Shown here piece after piece: positions 46,179 through 55,560 of a stretch of DNA of 64,000 nt. The stretch is taken from assembly GCF_002836415.1 (NCBI RefSeq), contig NZ_PJBP01000171.1:1-64000 (forward strand), given 5' to 3'. The notes beneath the pieces are model-generated. The model did not search any database and was not told where the DNA came from. It worked only from the letters and a program-made list of their open reading frames with translations. The translations under genes and the position numbers were made by a program. This DNA comes from Psychromonas sp. MB-3u-54 (lineage in GTDB: Bacteria; Pseudomonadota; Gammaproteobacteria; Enterobacterales; Psychromonadaceae). Every line of letters begins with the position of its first letter. Positions within the stretch are counted from its first letter, which is position 1.

Positions 46179-47057
46179 ATGAGTAAAGTATTAAAAGATC
46201 TTCTAAGTCAGTTGAATTTAGAAAAATTAGAAGAAAACCTATTCCGTGGTAATAACCAAGATCTTGGTACTGGCCGTGTTTTTGGCGGACAAGTTATGGG
46301 GCAAGCTATTTCAGCTGCCAAAGAAACCGTCAGTGAAAATAGAAATGTTCATTCTTTTCACTCCTATTTTCTGCTTGAAGGAGAAACTAATAAGCCAATT
46401 GTCTATGATGTTGAGCGCATTCGTGATGGTAAAAGCCTGTCCACAAGGCGCGTTAAAGCCATTCAAAATGGCAAAGCTATTTTTTTTATGACCGCCTCTT
46501 TTAAAAATAGAGAGCATGGCTTTGAACATCAATTAGAGATGCCTGATGTGCCGCCGCCTGAAGATTTAATTTCAGAGCAAGAGATGTCATTGCTGCACAC
46601 GGATACATTACCGGAATCGATACGAGATAAACTTATTTCTGAAAAGCCGATAGAGATGCGGCCTGTCACCTTTGTCAATCCGAGTAATCCGGAGGTTGAG
46701 TCTGCGAAACGATTTATCTGGTGCAGAGCCAATGGAAAGATGCCCAATGATTTACGTATACATCGTTATTTATTAGCATACGCTTCTGATTTCAACTTCC
46801 TGCCAACCGCACTACAACCCCATGGTGTGTCGTTTTTATCCCCTGGTATGCAGGTTGTTACTATTGATCATTCTATGTGGTTTCATCATGATTTTCGTTT
46901 AGATGACTGGTTATTATATGTTGTTGAAAGTCCCGCGGCATCCGATGGGTGCGCTCTGGTTAAGGGACACTTTTACACAAGGGCAGGGAAATTAGTTGCT
47001 TCAACGATTCAGGAAGGCTTGATTCGTCAAAGAAAGGTGAGACCATTAACTAAATAA
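46179..47057 (+). CDS. tesB: Acyl-CoA thioesterase II
   Basis: A 292-residue double-hotdog thioesterase (E. coli TesB 286) that hydrolyses medium- and long-chain acyl-CoA. Family markers: [19 protein letters not shown] (about 22-40), [11 protein letters not shown] (about 60-70) and, in the second hotdog, [19 protein letters not shown] and [12 protein letters not shown] with the catalytic Asp and Gln positions. Only 11 bases separate it from the thrC terminator, so its promoter must overlap that region or it relies on read-through. A short AAAAAGG/CCTTTTT stem follows the stop. Confidence 0.95.
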   Translation: MSKVLKDLLSQLNLEKLEENLFRGNNQDLGTGRVFGGQVMGQAISAAKETVSENRNVHSFHSYFLLEGETNKPIVYDVERIRDGKSLSTRRVKAIQNGKAIFFMTASFKNREHGFEHQLEMPDVPPPEDLISEQEMSLLHTDTLPESIRDKLISEKPIEMRPVTFVNPSNPEVESAKRFIWCRANGKMPNDLRIHRYLLAYASDFNFLPTALQPHGVSFLSPGMQVVTIDHSMWFHHDFRLDDWLLYVVESPAASDGCALVKGHFYTRAGKLVASTIQEGLIRQRKVRPLTK

Positions 47058-47266
47058 AAAAGGAAGCCTTTTTATCAGTTTTTAACAAAGGGTCTAACTT
47101 AAGGTCAGTCTACATCTTTATCAGTTCATGGGATTAAGCGTGTATGAGCATTTTTATTAGCTGAGGCTTTGACCAATAGAGCATCTTAGAAAATTATTAT
47201 AAAAGTGATTTATACTCTGACAGATCATTTGTTTTTATCTATTAGAAATAAGAGAATTTATTGGAC

Positions 47267-47393
47267 TTATATCTCTGCTCCAATAATAGATGTCTCAATT
47301 TCGGTGGTACGTAAATAAGAGTGGTCTAATCATTCCGGAAGCGTACGAATATCAGAGCCATTTTGTAACATGCCCGTGGCAAAAGAATGCCGA
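47267..47393 (-). pseudogene. Tyrosine recombinase C-terminal relic
   Basis: The minus strand reads FRHSFATGMLQNGSDIRTLP E, stop, LDHSYLRTTEIETSIIGAE. It matches the RHSFATHLL...DIRT-QELLGHS...TT-IYTH end of integron/XerC-type tyrosine recombinases. The TGA (47330-47332) replaces a QELLGH position and the catalytic tyrosine context (IYTH) has become IETS. Only about 40 codons remain. The surrounding 47058-47726 has no other recognisable gene; the open frame at 47457-47663 has no family features. Confidence 0.65.
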
Positions 47394-47726
47394 AATACCT
47401 TTACTAATTTCTGTTTTTTTTATTGCAGTGCTTAGCTTTCTGGTAAAAGTCGAAGCATGTCAATGATCTCTGCACTAGATCATTCCACTTACGCTCGCTT
47501 TTTCTGTGCGTTTTTCAAGCCAATTCAGCCTATTTATCGGTCAGTCATTGACTTTTACTTGAGAGTATATAAAATATCACTCAGCAAGAAAGAAAGCCTT
47601 TTTTACATTCTCCGTTACGTTGTTTTATTAATAATACCTCGCTCTGTAGTTTTTAAGTTCTAGTCTATTTTTACGCTATTCAAGCCTTTTGAAGGCAACC
47701 TTACATTAAAACGACAGGATATTATT

Positions 47727-47936
47727 ATGTCTAATAAAGAACAAGGAACCGTTAAATGGTTCAACGAAGCGAAAGGTTTTGGTTTTATCGAACAAGCATC
47801 TGGTCCAGATGTATTCGTTCACTTTAGTGCTATTGCAAGCGAAGGTTTTAAAACCTTAGCTGAAGGCCAAAAAGTAGAATTCACTGTAAGCCAAGGTCAA
47901 AAAGGCCTGCAAGCAGACAGTATCGTAGCGCTTTAA
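47727..47936 (+). CDS. CspA-family cold-shock protein
   Basis: A 69-residue single-domain RNA chaperone. The RNA-binding motifs RNP1 (KGFGFIEQ) and RNP2 (VFVHFSAI) are intact and it starts with the usual [11 protein letters not shown]. Monocistronic, with a probable long leader in 47640-47726 and a strong terminator at 47981. Which of the several Csp paralogues it is cannot be decided from this window. Confidence 0.95.
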   Translation: MSNKEQGTVKWFNEAKGFGFIEQASGPDVFVHFSAIASEGFKTLAEGQKVEFTVSQGQKGLQADSIVAL

Positions 47937-47980
47937 TTTACTGCGATATTTTAGCTCCGTCACAGAGCAAATTTAATTTT

Positions 47981-48018
47981 AAAAAATGGTAAACCTTTGC
48001 GGGTTTGCCATTTTTTTT
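47981..48018 (+). terminator. Terminator of the cold-shock gene
   Basis: AATGGTAAACC / GGTTTGCCATT (one G-T type mismatch) with a 6-base loop followed by eight T residues. Confidence 0.88.
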
Positions 48019-48067
48019 ATTAATCTAAAATGGAGTAAACGTAATACCAACAAAAGGAGATAATAGT

Positions 48068-48325
48068 ATCAATTCAGAAATACCAAAATACAGCTCTAAA
48101 GAGGCATTGGTTGAAGCATTTACAGAATATATTTATGAGCATGGTTACATCTGGGAAACTTTTAAATTTTTAGACGAGGGTGGCCGCAACTCCGGAAAAT
48201 CTACTGCACGTTCCAGAACTCGGTATATGCTCCAATTTATTGAGCAACACGAGGTGGCTACGCTTGATATTCCGAAAGAGGCGCGTTGGTATATTGGTGG
48301 TAATGCATCGTTCGGATATGCTTAA
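48068..48325 (+). CDS. Conserved-looking small protein with a non-standard start
   Basis: An 86-codon frame with regular protein composition: SEIPKYSSKEALVEAFTEYI, YEHGYIWETFKFLDEGGRNS, ARSRTRYMLQFIEQHEVATL and ARWYIGGNASFGYA. A strong ribosome site (AAAGGAGATAATAGT) is placed exactly for ATC at 48068; there is no ATG, GTG or TTG there. The first ordinary start is TTG 48107, which has no ribosome site. Either ATC is used, or an ATG has been lost and the gene is failing. I do not recognise the family. 48326-48655 shows nothing. Confidence 0.5.
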   Translation: MNSEIPKYSSKEALVEAFTEYIYEHGYIWETFKFLDEGGRNSGKSTARSRTRYMLQFIEQHEVATLDIPKEARWYIGGNASFGYA

Positions 48326-48655
48326 TAACAAAAAATACTTTCCCCATTTAGTCGTCGGTTTTTCAATACAAAACGGCAAAATTCGGTGATTTAGTTTTTG
48401 CACACTGTAATAGCGGGACAGAATCAGAATAGCTGGACAGCCATCTAATTGACTAAATATTAATCGGGTTTAAATTGTAGTTGTTATATTTAATGGATGC
48501 CCGCAACTTATTATTCCCGCAATTTATTACCCGGCTCGCTTTACCCGATTGCGTACACAGTAGTGGCTAAGGTGAATTTGGTCATCTTTTTTGTTTTGTA
48601 AGGAGTAATCAGGCCAACTTAGTTTTCTATATCTATTATGAAGTAGTTCTACCGT

Positions 48656-49909
48656 TCAACAATGTATCTTAGGTATATCGTGCCACTTGGTTGTGTATTG
48701 CGGAGTTAGAAATTGTCGGCGCATGGCCCACTTTTCATCTATTCCTTGACTGGCGAGTAACACGCTATCAGTACCGTATTTTTGATTAATATTATCCAGC
48801 ACTTTCATTACTCTATCATCACTTTTAGGCTCGCTAAACAGTTCAAATTGTTGATGCTTTTCACTGCTCAAATTAAATAAACCGATACCCACTTTGTAAT
48901 ATTGGATACCCGGTTGAAAAAGTGAATCAATATTATTATTGATTGCCATAAGTAAATCCAAGGTGTTATTCGTCGCTTGGGTAAAGTGCTTGATTATTTT
49001 AAAACTACGTGGCTGTTTATCAAAAGGGCTACTTGCAGCAAAGGCCATTAATGTGCCGCAAAGTGAGCCTTGTTGACGAGCTTTTACAGCTGCAATCGCG
49101 GTGTGTTTAGCGAGTGCTTGTTGTAAAGTCGTGATTTCAATAATTCGTTGACCAACACTTCTTGTTGAAAATATTTGCTGTTTATCCGCACGCGTTTGAT
49201 CCCAGCCTTTGCATACTTCACCATTAAGCTCCTTAATGGTTCGCATTAGCTCAACATTAAAATTCTGGCGAATTTCATGGGTGTTAAGGCGCATTAATTT
49301 AGAGACGTTATTAATTCCTAGCGTGGATAGCTTTTTAGATGTTCTACGGCCTATTCCCCAGACATCAGCAGGCGCTAACTGCTTAAAGAGCTGCTCCCTT
49401 ATTTGCGGGTTATCCAACAGGCAGACACCCTGATAATCAGGCCATTTTTTAGCAATATGATTAGCAAGCTTTGCTAAGGTCAGTGTTGGGCCTAAGCCGA
49501 CACAAACGGGTAAGCGAGTTTCTTTCCAAACGGCTTTACGTATTTTTTGTGCATGCTGGACAAGGCAATGTATGGAGCTGCAACGGTCAAAGGTAAGAAA
49601 TGACTCATCGATAGAGTAGACATGCTGCAATGGTGCAAAGCGACCAATTACTTGCATCATTTTACTGGAAAGATCGGCATACAGCTCATAGTTTGATGAG
49701 CAGACAATGATGCCCATTTTTTCGCATAGTAATTTTGCTTTAAAGTAGGGCTGGAATTTTTTAATGCCCAGTGCAATAGCTTGTTTGTTGGCCGCCACAA
49801 TACAGCCATCGTTATTGGATAAAACGATAATAGGCCTGCCACGCCATTGCGGACGAAATACCTGCTCAGCACTGCAATAAAATGAATTGGCATCGATCAG
49901 CGCAAACAT
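48656..49909 (-). CDS. umuC: DNA polymerase V catalytic subunit UmuC
   Basis: A 417-residue Y-family translesion polymerase (E. coli 422). Catalytic acidic residues are visible in FALIDANSFY (Asp6) and YSIDESFL (Asp101-Glu102). The little-finger and C-terminal UmuC domains follow (SVGQRIIEITTLQQALAKH; SVLLASQGIDEKWAMRR). It copies past damaged bases with UmuD'2. The start overlaps the umuD stop by one base, and both are under the SOS box at 50328. Confidence 0.95.
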   Translation of the reverse strand: MFALIDANSFYCSAEQVFRPQWRGRPIIVLSNNDGCIVAANKQAIALGIKKFQPYFKAKLLCEKMGIIVCSSNYELYADLSSKMMQVIGRFAPLQHVYSIDESFLTFDRCSSIHCLVQHAQKIRKAVWKETRLPVCVGLGPTLTLAKLANHIAKKWPDYQGVCLLDNPQIREQLFKQLAPADVWGIGRRTSKKLSTLGINNVSKLMRLNTHEIRQNFNVELMRTIKELNGEVCKGWDQTRADKQQIFSTRSVGQRIIEITTLQQALAKHTAIAAVKARQQGSLCGTLMAFAASSPFDKQPRSFKIIKHFTQATNNTLDLLMAINNNIDSLFQPGIQYYKVGIGLFNLSSEKHQQFELFSEPKSDDRVMKVLDNINQKYGTDSVLLASQGIDEKWAMRRQFLTPQYTTKWHDIPKIHC

Positions 49910-50319
49910 TAAAGGGTGGACGCCAGTAAATGACTTTGACGGTGACAGCGAATAGATCGGATCACCACTCCTTCGATCGTAAACTGATCATCTTGGGTGA
50001 TCTGCACATCCTGATTATTTTTATTAGCAGAGAGCAATAAACGTCGCTGTGTGTCCAATATCTTGCAGATAAATTCCCCATTAAGGTTGGCCACGATAAC
50101 ATCATGATTCTTGACTTGAACTTGCCTATCAACAATTAAGATATCACCATTAAAAATGCCAATACCCTGCATCGAGTGACCATCCGCTCTGCCGATAAAG
50201 GTGGCACTGGGATGCTCGATTAATAAGGCATCTAGACTTAAGGGCAGTTGTAAATAATCACTGGCAGGACTTTCAAAGCCGGTAATCCCTGCACTTGCGT
50301 AAATAGGGATAAATTTCAT
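49909..50319 (-). CDS. umuD: UmuD, LexA-like self-cleaving subunit of DNA polymerase V
   Basis: A 136-residue S24-family protein. The Ser-Lys dyad is Ser49 (ADGHSMQGIG) and Lys86 (GEFICKIL). The expected cleavage site before GFESPASDY reads T13-G14, where other family members have Cys-Gly or Ala-Gly; an A10-G11 pair lies just before it. RecA-stimulated self-cleavage gives active UmuD'. First gene of umuDC, with an SOS box 9 bases upstream of the start. Confidence 0.93.
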   Translation of the reverse strand: MKFIPIYASAGITGFESPASDYLQLPLSLDALLIEHPSATFIGRADGHSMQGIGIFNGDILIVDRQVQVKNHDVIVANLNGEFICKILDTQRRLLLSANKNNQDVQITQDDQFTIEGVVIRSIRCHRQSHLLASTL

Positions 50320-50327
50320 AATAAAAC

Positions 50328-50347
50328 CACTGTTTAAATATACAGTT
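50328..50347. promoter_or_regulatory. SOS (LexA) box of umuDC
   Basis: CACTGTTTAAATATACAGTT matches the gammaproteobacterial LexA site (CTG-N10-CAG core, AT-rich centre) and lies directly before the umuD start, so LexA repression is expected. 50348-50655 holds no gene. It has a 20-bp imperfect direct repeat (GCTAGTGGTGGGAAGATTTA / AGCTAGAGGTGGGGAGGTTT) near 50579. Confidence 0.92.
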
Positions 50348-50658
50348 TAATTATAAGCAGAAAGCAATTTAAAGCAATATTTTTTCAACACAAAAGCAGG
50401 GCAGTGGCATCAAGGGTTGATTCATTATCAACTATACCTCAGCAAATGCTTCCCTCAGTTTTTCTCTGAAGTCACGAAAAGACTCAAGGTAGGCAGGTGA
50501 GATCGCAGCTCAACATCAATTAGTAACTGCGATATTCTATAAGGTTCCAATCGAACTGTTCAAGGCTGTAAACAATCATGCTAGTGGTGGGAAGATTTAA
50601 GCTAGAGGTGGGGAGGTTTCACTGATAAGTGATTTTAGAAGTAAGTCATTTTCTCATT

Positions 50659-50689
50659 AAAAAAGCCTAAGCAAATGTTAGGCTTTTTT
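50659..50689 (-). terminator. Terminator of grcA
   Basis: AAAAAAGCCTA / TAGGCTTTTTT perfect stem with a 9-base loop, 25 bases after the grcA stop. It is bidirectional by sequence. Confidence 0.88.
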
Positions 50690-50713
50690 ATCGATATTAA
50701 CTTAAGTAACCTA

Positions 50714-51091
50714 TTATAGGCTTTCTGTAAAGGTACGTGTTAATACGTCTTGCTGCTGCTCTGGGGTTAATGAGTTAAAACGCACTGCGTAACCTGAAAC
50801 ACGAATTGTTAGTTGCGGGTAGTTTTCCGGGTGTTTGATAGCATCTTCTAACGTTTCTCTGCGAAGGACGTTTACATTTAAATGTTGACCGCCTTCCTGT
50901 GCTTTAGGTGCTTCGACAGCCACTTCACGAGACTCATATTCACCCAGTTCAGACGCAGGAACAACCTGATCTTCTGTGTATTGAGCTGGTGCTACTAAAC
51001 AGCGCGCTTCGTTTTTTTCATTGTCTAGCAGCCAGATAGAGTTTAATAAATTCTGGTTAGCTGATTTTGTAATTTGAATACCTTGGATCAT
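50714..51091 (-). CDS. grcA: Autonomous glycyl radical cofactor
   Basis: A 125-residue protein (E. coli GrcA/YfiD 127) that replaces the damaged C-terminal part of pyruvate formate-lyase. The glycyl radical is expected at Gly100 in [16 protein letters not shown]. The N-terminal half starts [20 protein letters not shown]. Strong ribosome site (AGGAGAAGTAAATC). A second, shortened copy lies 140 bases upstream on the same strand. Confidence 0.95.
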   Translation of the reverse strand: MIQGIQITKSANQNLLNSIWLLDNEKNEARCLVAPAQYTEDQVVPASELGEYESREVAVEAPKAQEGGQHLNVNVLRRETLEDAIKHPENYPQLTIRVSGYAVRFNSLTPEQQQDVLTRTFTESL

Positions 51092-51231
51092 GATTTACTT
51101 CTCCTATTTTTGATGATTTAAAATGCTTCTTAAGTACTTAGATCTTGAAAAAGATGACTAACAAAAAACACCTGCTTACTCTATGGTTTTATGACTAAGA
51201 AAGCCTTGAAATGAATGTATGGGCTTTGGTG

Positions 51232-51465
51232 TCATAAATCATGCTTTTTGGTAGTCATGCTGTCCAATATTACCCGCCTTCTTGTGGGGGGGATCCTGAA
51301 TACTTTGTCTTCTATTTCACCCCACTCAGCAAGAGATACAATCTGAACTTCAGTATAAGCATTGTCTTTAATATCTAAAAAACCTGCCTGTGCGTTCGCT
51401 TCGTCTAATAACCACAAAGAGTTAAGTAAAGATGTGTTTTCAGATTGAGTGATTTGGATTCCCAA
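51232..51465 (-). pseudogene. Truncated GrcA paralogue
   Basis: A 77-residue frame whose first 60 residues parallel GrcA: GIQITQSENTSLLNSLWLLD against [20 protein letters not shown], then AYTEVQIVSLAEWGEIEDKV against [20 protein letters not shown]. It ends in an unrelated basic tail with no glycyl-radical domain. It therefore cannot carry a radical. It is either a decayed duplicate or a retained N-terminal adaptor. The upstream 51466-51785 is AT-rich and holds no gene. Confidence 0.7.
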
Positions 51466-51785
51466 AGGTATCTGAAGCCCCTTAATGTGGAGTAATAAAA
51501 TTACAATTTTTGTTGAAGATTTAAAGTGTTATTGAATAAACCTGAGTTAATTATATGGGTTGCATTGATTGCTGTAAATCAATATATCCCTATTTTAATT
51601 GTGGTATATTTGACTCAAATCATTGCAGAGTTCACAGTTTGCTGTTCTGTTAGTAAAATATAGTATTGGATTAATTTTCGTTGTGGTCGTGTTTTATTTT
51701 TCTTGTTGATTTTTTTGTTGTTAAATAACCAAATTTTCATTCATAATAATTTTTATATTTATATTTATAAAATAAAGAGGGAAAG

Positions 51786-52436
51786 ATGAGCTGGAAGAAA
51801 TTTATTACACAGCAAGAATCGATGGAATATTACAATGTTCTTCAGGAATTTTTAAAATCTCAAAAAAATTTAGAGAAAAATATTTATCCGCCTGAGCATC
51901 TTGTTTTTAATGCATTTAATTTAACTGCATTAGACAATGTTAAAGTGGTTATTTTAGGACAAGATCCTTATCACCGAGAAGGGCAGGCCCATGGTCTTAG
52001 TTTTTCAGTACCGGAAGGTATAAAAATACCACCTTCCCTGCGTAATATTTATAAAGAATTATCCACTTCTATCGAAGGCTACAAAATACCTGAATCAGGG
52101 AATTTGGAACATTGGGCAAAGCAAGGTGTTTTACTGTTAAATTCGGTGTTGACGGTTGAACAGGCTGTGCCTGGTTGTCATGCAAAAAAAGGATGGGAAA
52201 CCTTCACTGACAATGCGATTGGCGAAATAAATAAGACTTGTAGTGGTGTGATATTTTTATTATGGGGAAGTTACGCCCATAAAAAGGGAAGTTTAATAGA
52301 TAAAAACAAGCACACCGTTTTAACATCAGCACACCCCTCGCCTTTGTCTGCATATCGAGGATTTTTAGGTTGTAAGCATTTTAGTCAAGTAAATAAAATA
52401 TTGGCTGAACGGCAGAAAAAATTAATTATCTGGTAA
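51786..52436 (+). CDS. ung: Uracil-DNA glycosylase
   Basis: A 216-residue family 1 UDG that removes uracil from DNA. The catalytic water-activating motif is GQDPYHREGQAHG with Asp60. The uracil pocket includes LLLNSVLTVEQ (Asn119 region) and the DNA-intercalation loop HPSPLSAYRGFLGCKHF contains His183. Length fits the family. The ribosome site AGAGGGAAAG precedes ATG 51786. Monocistronic. Confidence 0.96.
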   Translation: MSWKKFITQQESMEYYNVLQEFLKSQKNLEKNIYPPEHLVFNAFNLTALDNVKVVILGQDPYHREGQAHGLSFSVPEGIKIPPSLRNIYKELSTSIEGYKIPESGNLEHWAKQGVLLLNSVLTVEQAVPGCHAKKGWETFTDNAIGEINKTCSGVIFLLWGSYAHKKGSLIDKNKHTVLTSAHPSPLSAYRGFLGCKHFSQVNKILAERQKKLIIW

Positions 52437-52514
52437 TGTGACATAGTTCTGCAGTTTTTTTCTTTGATCTGATATAATCATGAGTATTATTTTATAAATT
52501 TGTGAGTATTTATT

Positions 52515-53054
52515 ATGCTGTCTACTATCCATAAAGATCATGTTAATATTAGCAACCTGTTAAGATTGTTAAGGGAAAAAGTTAAACTTTTAGAAAATGA
52601 TCAAGGGGTAGATTATCGCTTAATGAAAGCGATAATCACATATTTACGAAATTATTCTGATAAATACCATCACCCGATGGAAGATATGATCTATGAATAT
52701 TATTTGAAATATCGTATTGTTTCCGATGAAGTTGCCAATCGTTTAGCTCTAGAGCATAAATTAGTAAAAGAAATTACTATCGAACTAGATCAATTGTTAG
52801 ATATGATTTTACTTGATGCCGTTGTGCCTAAAGAACAGTGCATTGAAAAGTTAAAAAACTTTATAAAATTACAGATGGCGCATATGGCCTACGAAGAACA
52901 AGAAATATTGCCTAAAATTGAAGCAAGTTTAACAGAAGAAGACTGGAAAATTCTTGGACAGCAGTGGCAGCATGAGGGGCACATTGATCCCTTATTTGGT
53001 GATAAAGTTGCTGATGAGTATAAGAAATTATCTGAGCGTATTAAGCAAGGTTAA
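52515..53054 (+). CDS. Hemerythrin-domain protein
   Basis: A 179-residue four-helix protein with the histidine/acidic set for a di-iron centre: IHKDHVNI (His6, His10), KYHHPMEDMIYE (about 55-66), LALEHKLVKE (about 81) and HMAYEEQEILPKIE (about 121-134). Such proteins store or sense oxygen, nitric oxide or iron. The ligand cannot be told. Preceded by a TTTGTGAGTATTT leader without a strong ribosome site. The 360 bases after it hold no recognisable gene. Confidence 0.85.
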   Translation: MLSTIHKDHVNISNLLRLLREKVKLLENDQGVDYRLMKAIITYLRNYSDKYHHPMEDMIYEYYLKYRIVSDEVANRLALEHKLVKEITIELDQLLDMILLDAVVPKEQCIEKLKNFIKLQMAHMAYEEQEILPKIEASLTEEDWKILGQQWQHEGHIDPLFGDKVADEYKKLSERIKQG

Positions 53055-53414
53055 TCCTTAAAATACAACATCGTAAACCGATAAAAACTATTCTTACTCG
53101 CTATTAGGGTAGTTTTGAATGATTTAAATTGTCATACAATAGAGCGTATGACAATCTTCTTCTTCTATTATCCTGCAGTATCTAATTCCGTGCTGTTATA
53201 CTTATTTATAAGCGACCTTGTCCATTTTTCCCCTTTTATTATGGATCGGTGCAGTCACAATAGCTGACGTAAAAAAGCCGATATAACTTCGTGGTCAATA
53301 CCGTTTATTGATTTCTCAATCGATGAGGAGCGAGGATATCCTCACGCGCTGAAAAGACTTTCTGTTAGAGTAATTTACACTTTGGATTCAGGGGGGGCGC
53401 TTTTACCGATAGGC

Positions 53415-53852
53415 TTATTGATAAAAACTTTCCATCCAGCTCTCAAGAATAAGGGCGGCTGATACGCTGTCAATTTTTCCTTTTTCAAGGGCTTTATAGC
53501 CACCATGTGTAAAGATAAATTCTTTTGCACTGGCCGTGGTTAAACGCTCATCCTGTAAAGCAACCTTAACACCAAAGCGGCCATTTAAACGGTTGGCAAA
53601 TTTTTTGGCGCGTTGTGTAATAGGTTGTTCACTGCCGTCCATGTTCAGGGGTAAGCCTACAACAATCAAGTCGGGCATCCAGTCGCTGATCACTTTTTCT
53701 ACAATATTCCAGTTCGGAATACCGTCATTGGCTTTAATGGCTGCTAAGGGCTGGGCGGTCGCGGTGATCATTTGACCGGTTGCGACACCGATACTTTTTG
53801 TACCGAAATCAAAACCTAATAGGCTTGATGGTGATTTTAATGGTTCAGTCAT
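53415..53852 (-). CDS. ruvX: RuvX/YqgF-family putative Holliday junction resolvase
   Basis: A 145-residue RNase H-fold nuclease (E. coli YqgF 138). Catalytic acidic residues fit [15 protein letters not shown] (Asp15), ALQDERLTT (Asp/Glu near 98-100) and [14 protein letters not shown] (Asp127 region). It acts in 16S rRNA 5' maturation and possibly recombination. It follows yqgE after 72 bases, the usual gene order. Confidence 0.93.
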   Translation of the reverse strand: MTEPLKSPSSLLGFDFGTKSIGVATGQMITATAQPLAAIKANDGIPNWNIVEKVISDWMPDLIVVGLPLNMDGSEQPITQRAKKFANRLNGRFGVKVALQDERLTTASAKEFIFTHGGYKALEKGKIDSVSAALILESWMESFYQ

Positions 53853-53924
53853 GTGTGTCCTGGTTTAAATAGTATGGTGGTTATTACCCGGTTTTATAAA
53901 AACAGCTGTAAGGGATTTGATGGG

Positions 53925-54518
53925 TTATGCGTGGCCTATCTCAGTTGATAATTGTTCGGGATTTATGCCCAGCCGTTGCAAAGACTCAATCCAACGTTGT
54001 TCAACGGGCGTGCTGAATATTATGTCATTTTGACTTTCCATGCTAATCCAATGGTTGTCATTGATTTCTTGCTCTAATTGTCCAGAGCTCCAGCTTGCAT
54101 AACCGAGCGTCACTATGTATTTTTCGGGCTCATTTTTAGTGCCCAGTGTTGATAAAATCGCATTAGAATTGGATACCATCAGCTGGTCATTAAGTTTGGT
54201 ACTTTGTGAATTATCTGCAACGGGAGAGTGTAATACAAATCCTCTTTCAAGCTCCAGTGGTCCGCCTAAAAAAACAGGATTCAGCAAGGGAGGTTCGGGA
54301 TAATGGTCAATACTATCTACATTGTTTAATAATTCCTGCAGGGTTAATTTTACGGGAAAATTAATAATAAAACCCATTGCCCCTTTTTCGTCATGTTCAC
54401 AGATATAAACAACGGAATGTTTGAAATAAGGATCCTTCAAAGAGGGCATCGCAATTAAGAAATGATCCTTAAGTGTGTTGAGCACTTCCGGCGAATTATC
54501 AATTTTTACGCTTTCCAT
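53925..54518 (-). CDS. yqgE: YqgE/AlgH family protein
   Basis: A 197-residue DUF179 protein of unknown biochemical function. Family segments: LKDHFLIAMPSLKDPYFKHS near the start, EHDEKGAMGFIINFPV, FLGGPLELERGFVLHS and GYASWSSGQLEQEI. ATG 54518 has AGGAGCCGTCAT directly upstream; the longer frame to 54605 would overlap gshB. Conserved neighbour of ruvX and gshB in gammaproteobacteria. Confidence 0.93.
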   Translation of the reverse strand: MESVKIDNSPEVLNTLKDHFLIAMPSLKDPYFKHSVVYICEHDEKGAMGFIINFPVKLTLQELLNNVDSIDHYPEPPLLNPVFLGGPLELERGFVLHSPVADNSQSTKLNDQLMVSNSNAILSTLGTKNEPEKYIVTLGYASWSSGQLEQEINDNHWISMESQNDIIFSTPVEQRWIESLQRLGINPEQLSTEIGHA

Positions 54519-54570
54519 ATGACGGCTCCTGATGATTGCCACACTTTGAGTATGGCAAAAATGACAAAGA

Positions 54571-55527
54571 TTACTGTTTTTTTGTGATGCGTTTTTCGAT
54601 TGCATCCATTAACTTAGCACTGATATTGGTGCCATAGGCATTATCTATTTCCTGTATACAGGTCGGGCTGGTCACATTTATTTCAGTTACTTTGTTACCG
54701 ATAACATCCAGTCCAACAAAAATCAGGCCTTTTTCTTTTAGTGTAGGACCAATAGTATTGGCGATATGCCAGTCGCTTTCAGAAAGTGGCTGTGCCACAC
54801 CGCGACCGCCGGCTGCTAAGTTACCACGCGTTTCACCTAACGCTGGAATACGTGCAAGTGCATAGGGCATAGGCTCGCCATCAATGATTAATATACGTTT
54901 ATCACCCGCAGTTATTTCCGGCATAAAGACTTGCGCCATGCAGTAACGTGTTTGATGCTCGGTTAATGTTTCGATGATCACGCCAACATTGACATCATCT
55001 TCTTTAATTCGAAATATTGAAGCGCCGCCCATACCATCAAGCGGTTTTAGAATGACGTCTTTATGTTTTTTATGAAATTCCCGAATTTTTAGACTGCTGC
55101 GAGTGACTAAGGTGGTGGGAGTGAACTCACTGAACCATGCGGTAAAGAGTTTTTCATTCGCATCACGCAAACTTTGCGGCTTATTAACAATTAAGCAGCC
55201 TTCTTGTTCCGCGCGTTCCAACAGGTAAGTTGCATAAATATATTCAGTGTCAAAGGGAGGATCTTTGCGCATTAATACCGCATCAAGATCAGAAAGCGGA
55301 TGATCTACGCTATCTTCAAGTTGATAAAAATTATTGGGATCGCGCTGCACCGTTAGTTTTCTGCTGCTTGCAAAACAGCGACCGTCTTCTAAAGACAGAT
55401 CCTGCATTTCTAAATAATACAGTTCCCAACCACGGGATTGTGCTTCCAATAACATCGCAAAACTAGAGTCTTTATGAATTTTAATATCTTTGATTGGATC
55501 CATTACGATCCCGATTTTAATGGTCAT
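54571..55527 (-). CDS. gshB: Glutathione synthetase
   Basis: A 318-residue ATP-grasp enzyme (E. coli 316) that joins gamma-glutamylcysteine and glycine. The N-terminal MTIKIGIVMDPIKDIKIHKD, VLMRKDPPFDTEYIYATYLL, VILKPLDGMGGASIFRIKE (ATP loop) and NVTSPTCIQEID at the C-terminus are diagnostic. It makes the glutathione used by the Gss pair at 14237-16124. It follows rsmE after 33 bases in the same operon. Confidence 0.97.
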   Translation of the reverse strand: MTIKIGIVMDPIKDIKIHKDSSFAMLLEAQSRGWELYYLEMQDLSLEDGRCFASSRKLTVQRDPNNFYQLEDSVDHPLSDLDAVLMRKDPPFDTEYIYATYLLERAEQEGCLIVNKPQSLRDANEKLFTAWFSEFTPTTLVTRSSLKIREFHKKHKDVILKPLDGMGGASIFRIKEDDVNVGVIIETLTEHQTRYCMAQVFMPEITAGDKRILIIDGEPMPYALARIPALGETRGNLAAGGRGVAQPLSESDWHIANTIGPTLKEKGLIFVGLDVIGNKVTEINVTSPTCIQEIDNAYGTNISAKLMDAIEKRITKKQ

Positions 55528-55560
55528 TTTATTTCCTATTTGTCAGTCTTGCTGAGCATT

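Noticed and set aside
47457-47663. 68-codon plus-strand gene before the cold-shock gene
   Set aside because: No ribosome site, no family features, and it spans the expected leader and promoter region of the cold-shock gene.
53241-53290. Third copy of repeat family C
   Set aside because: GCCGATATAACTTCGTGG resembles part of the element, but similarity fades after about 20 bases.
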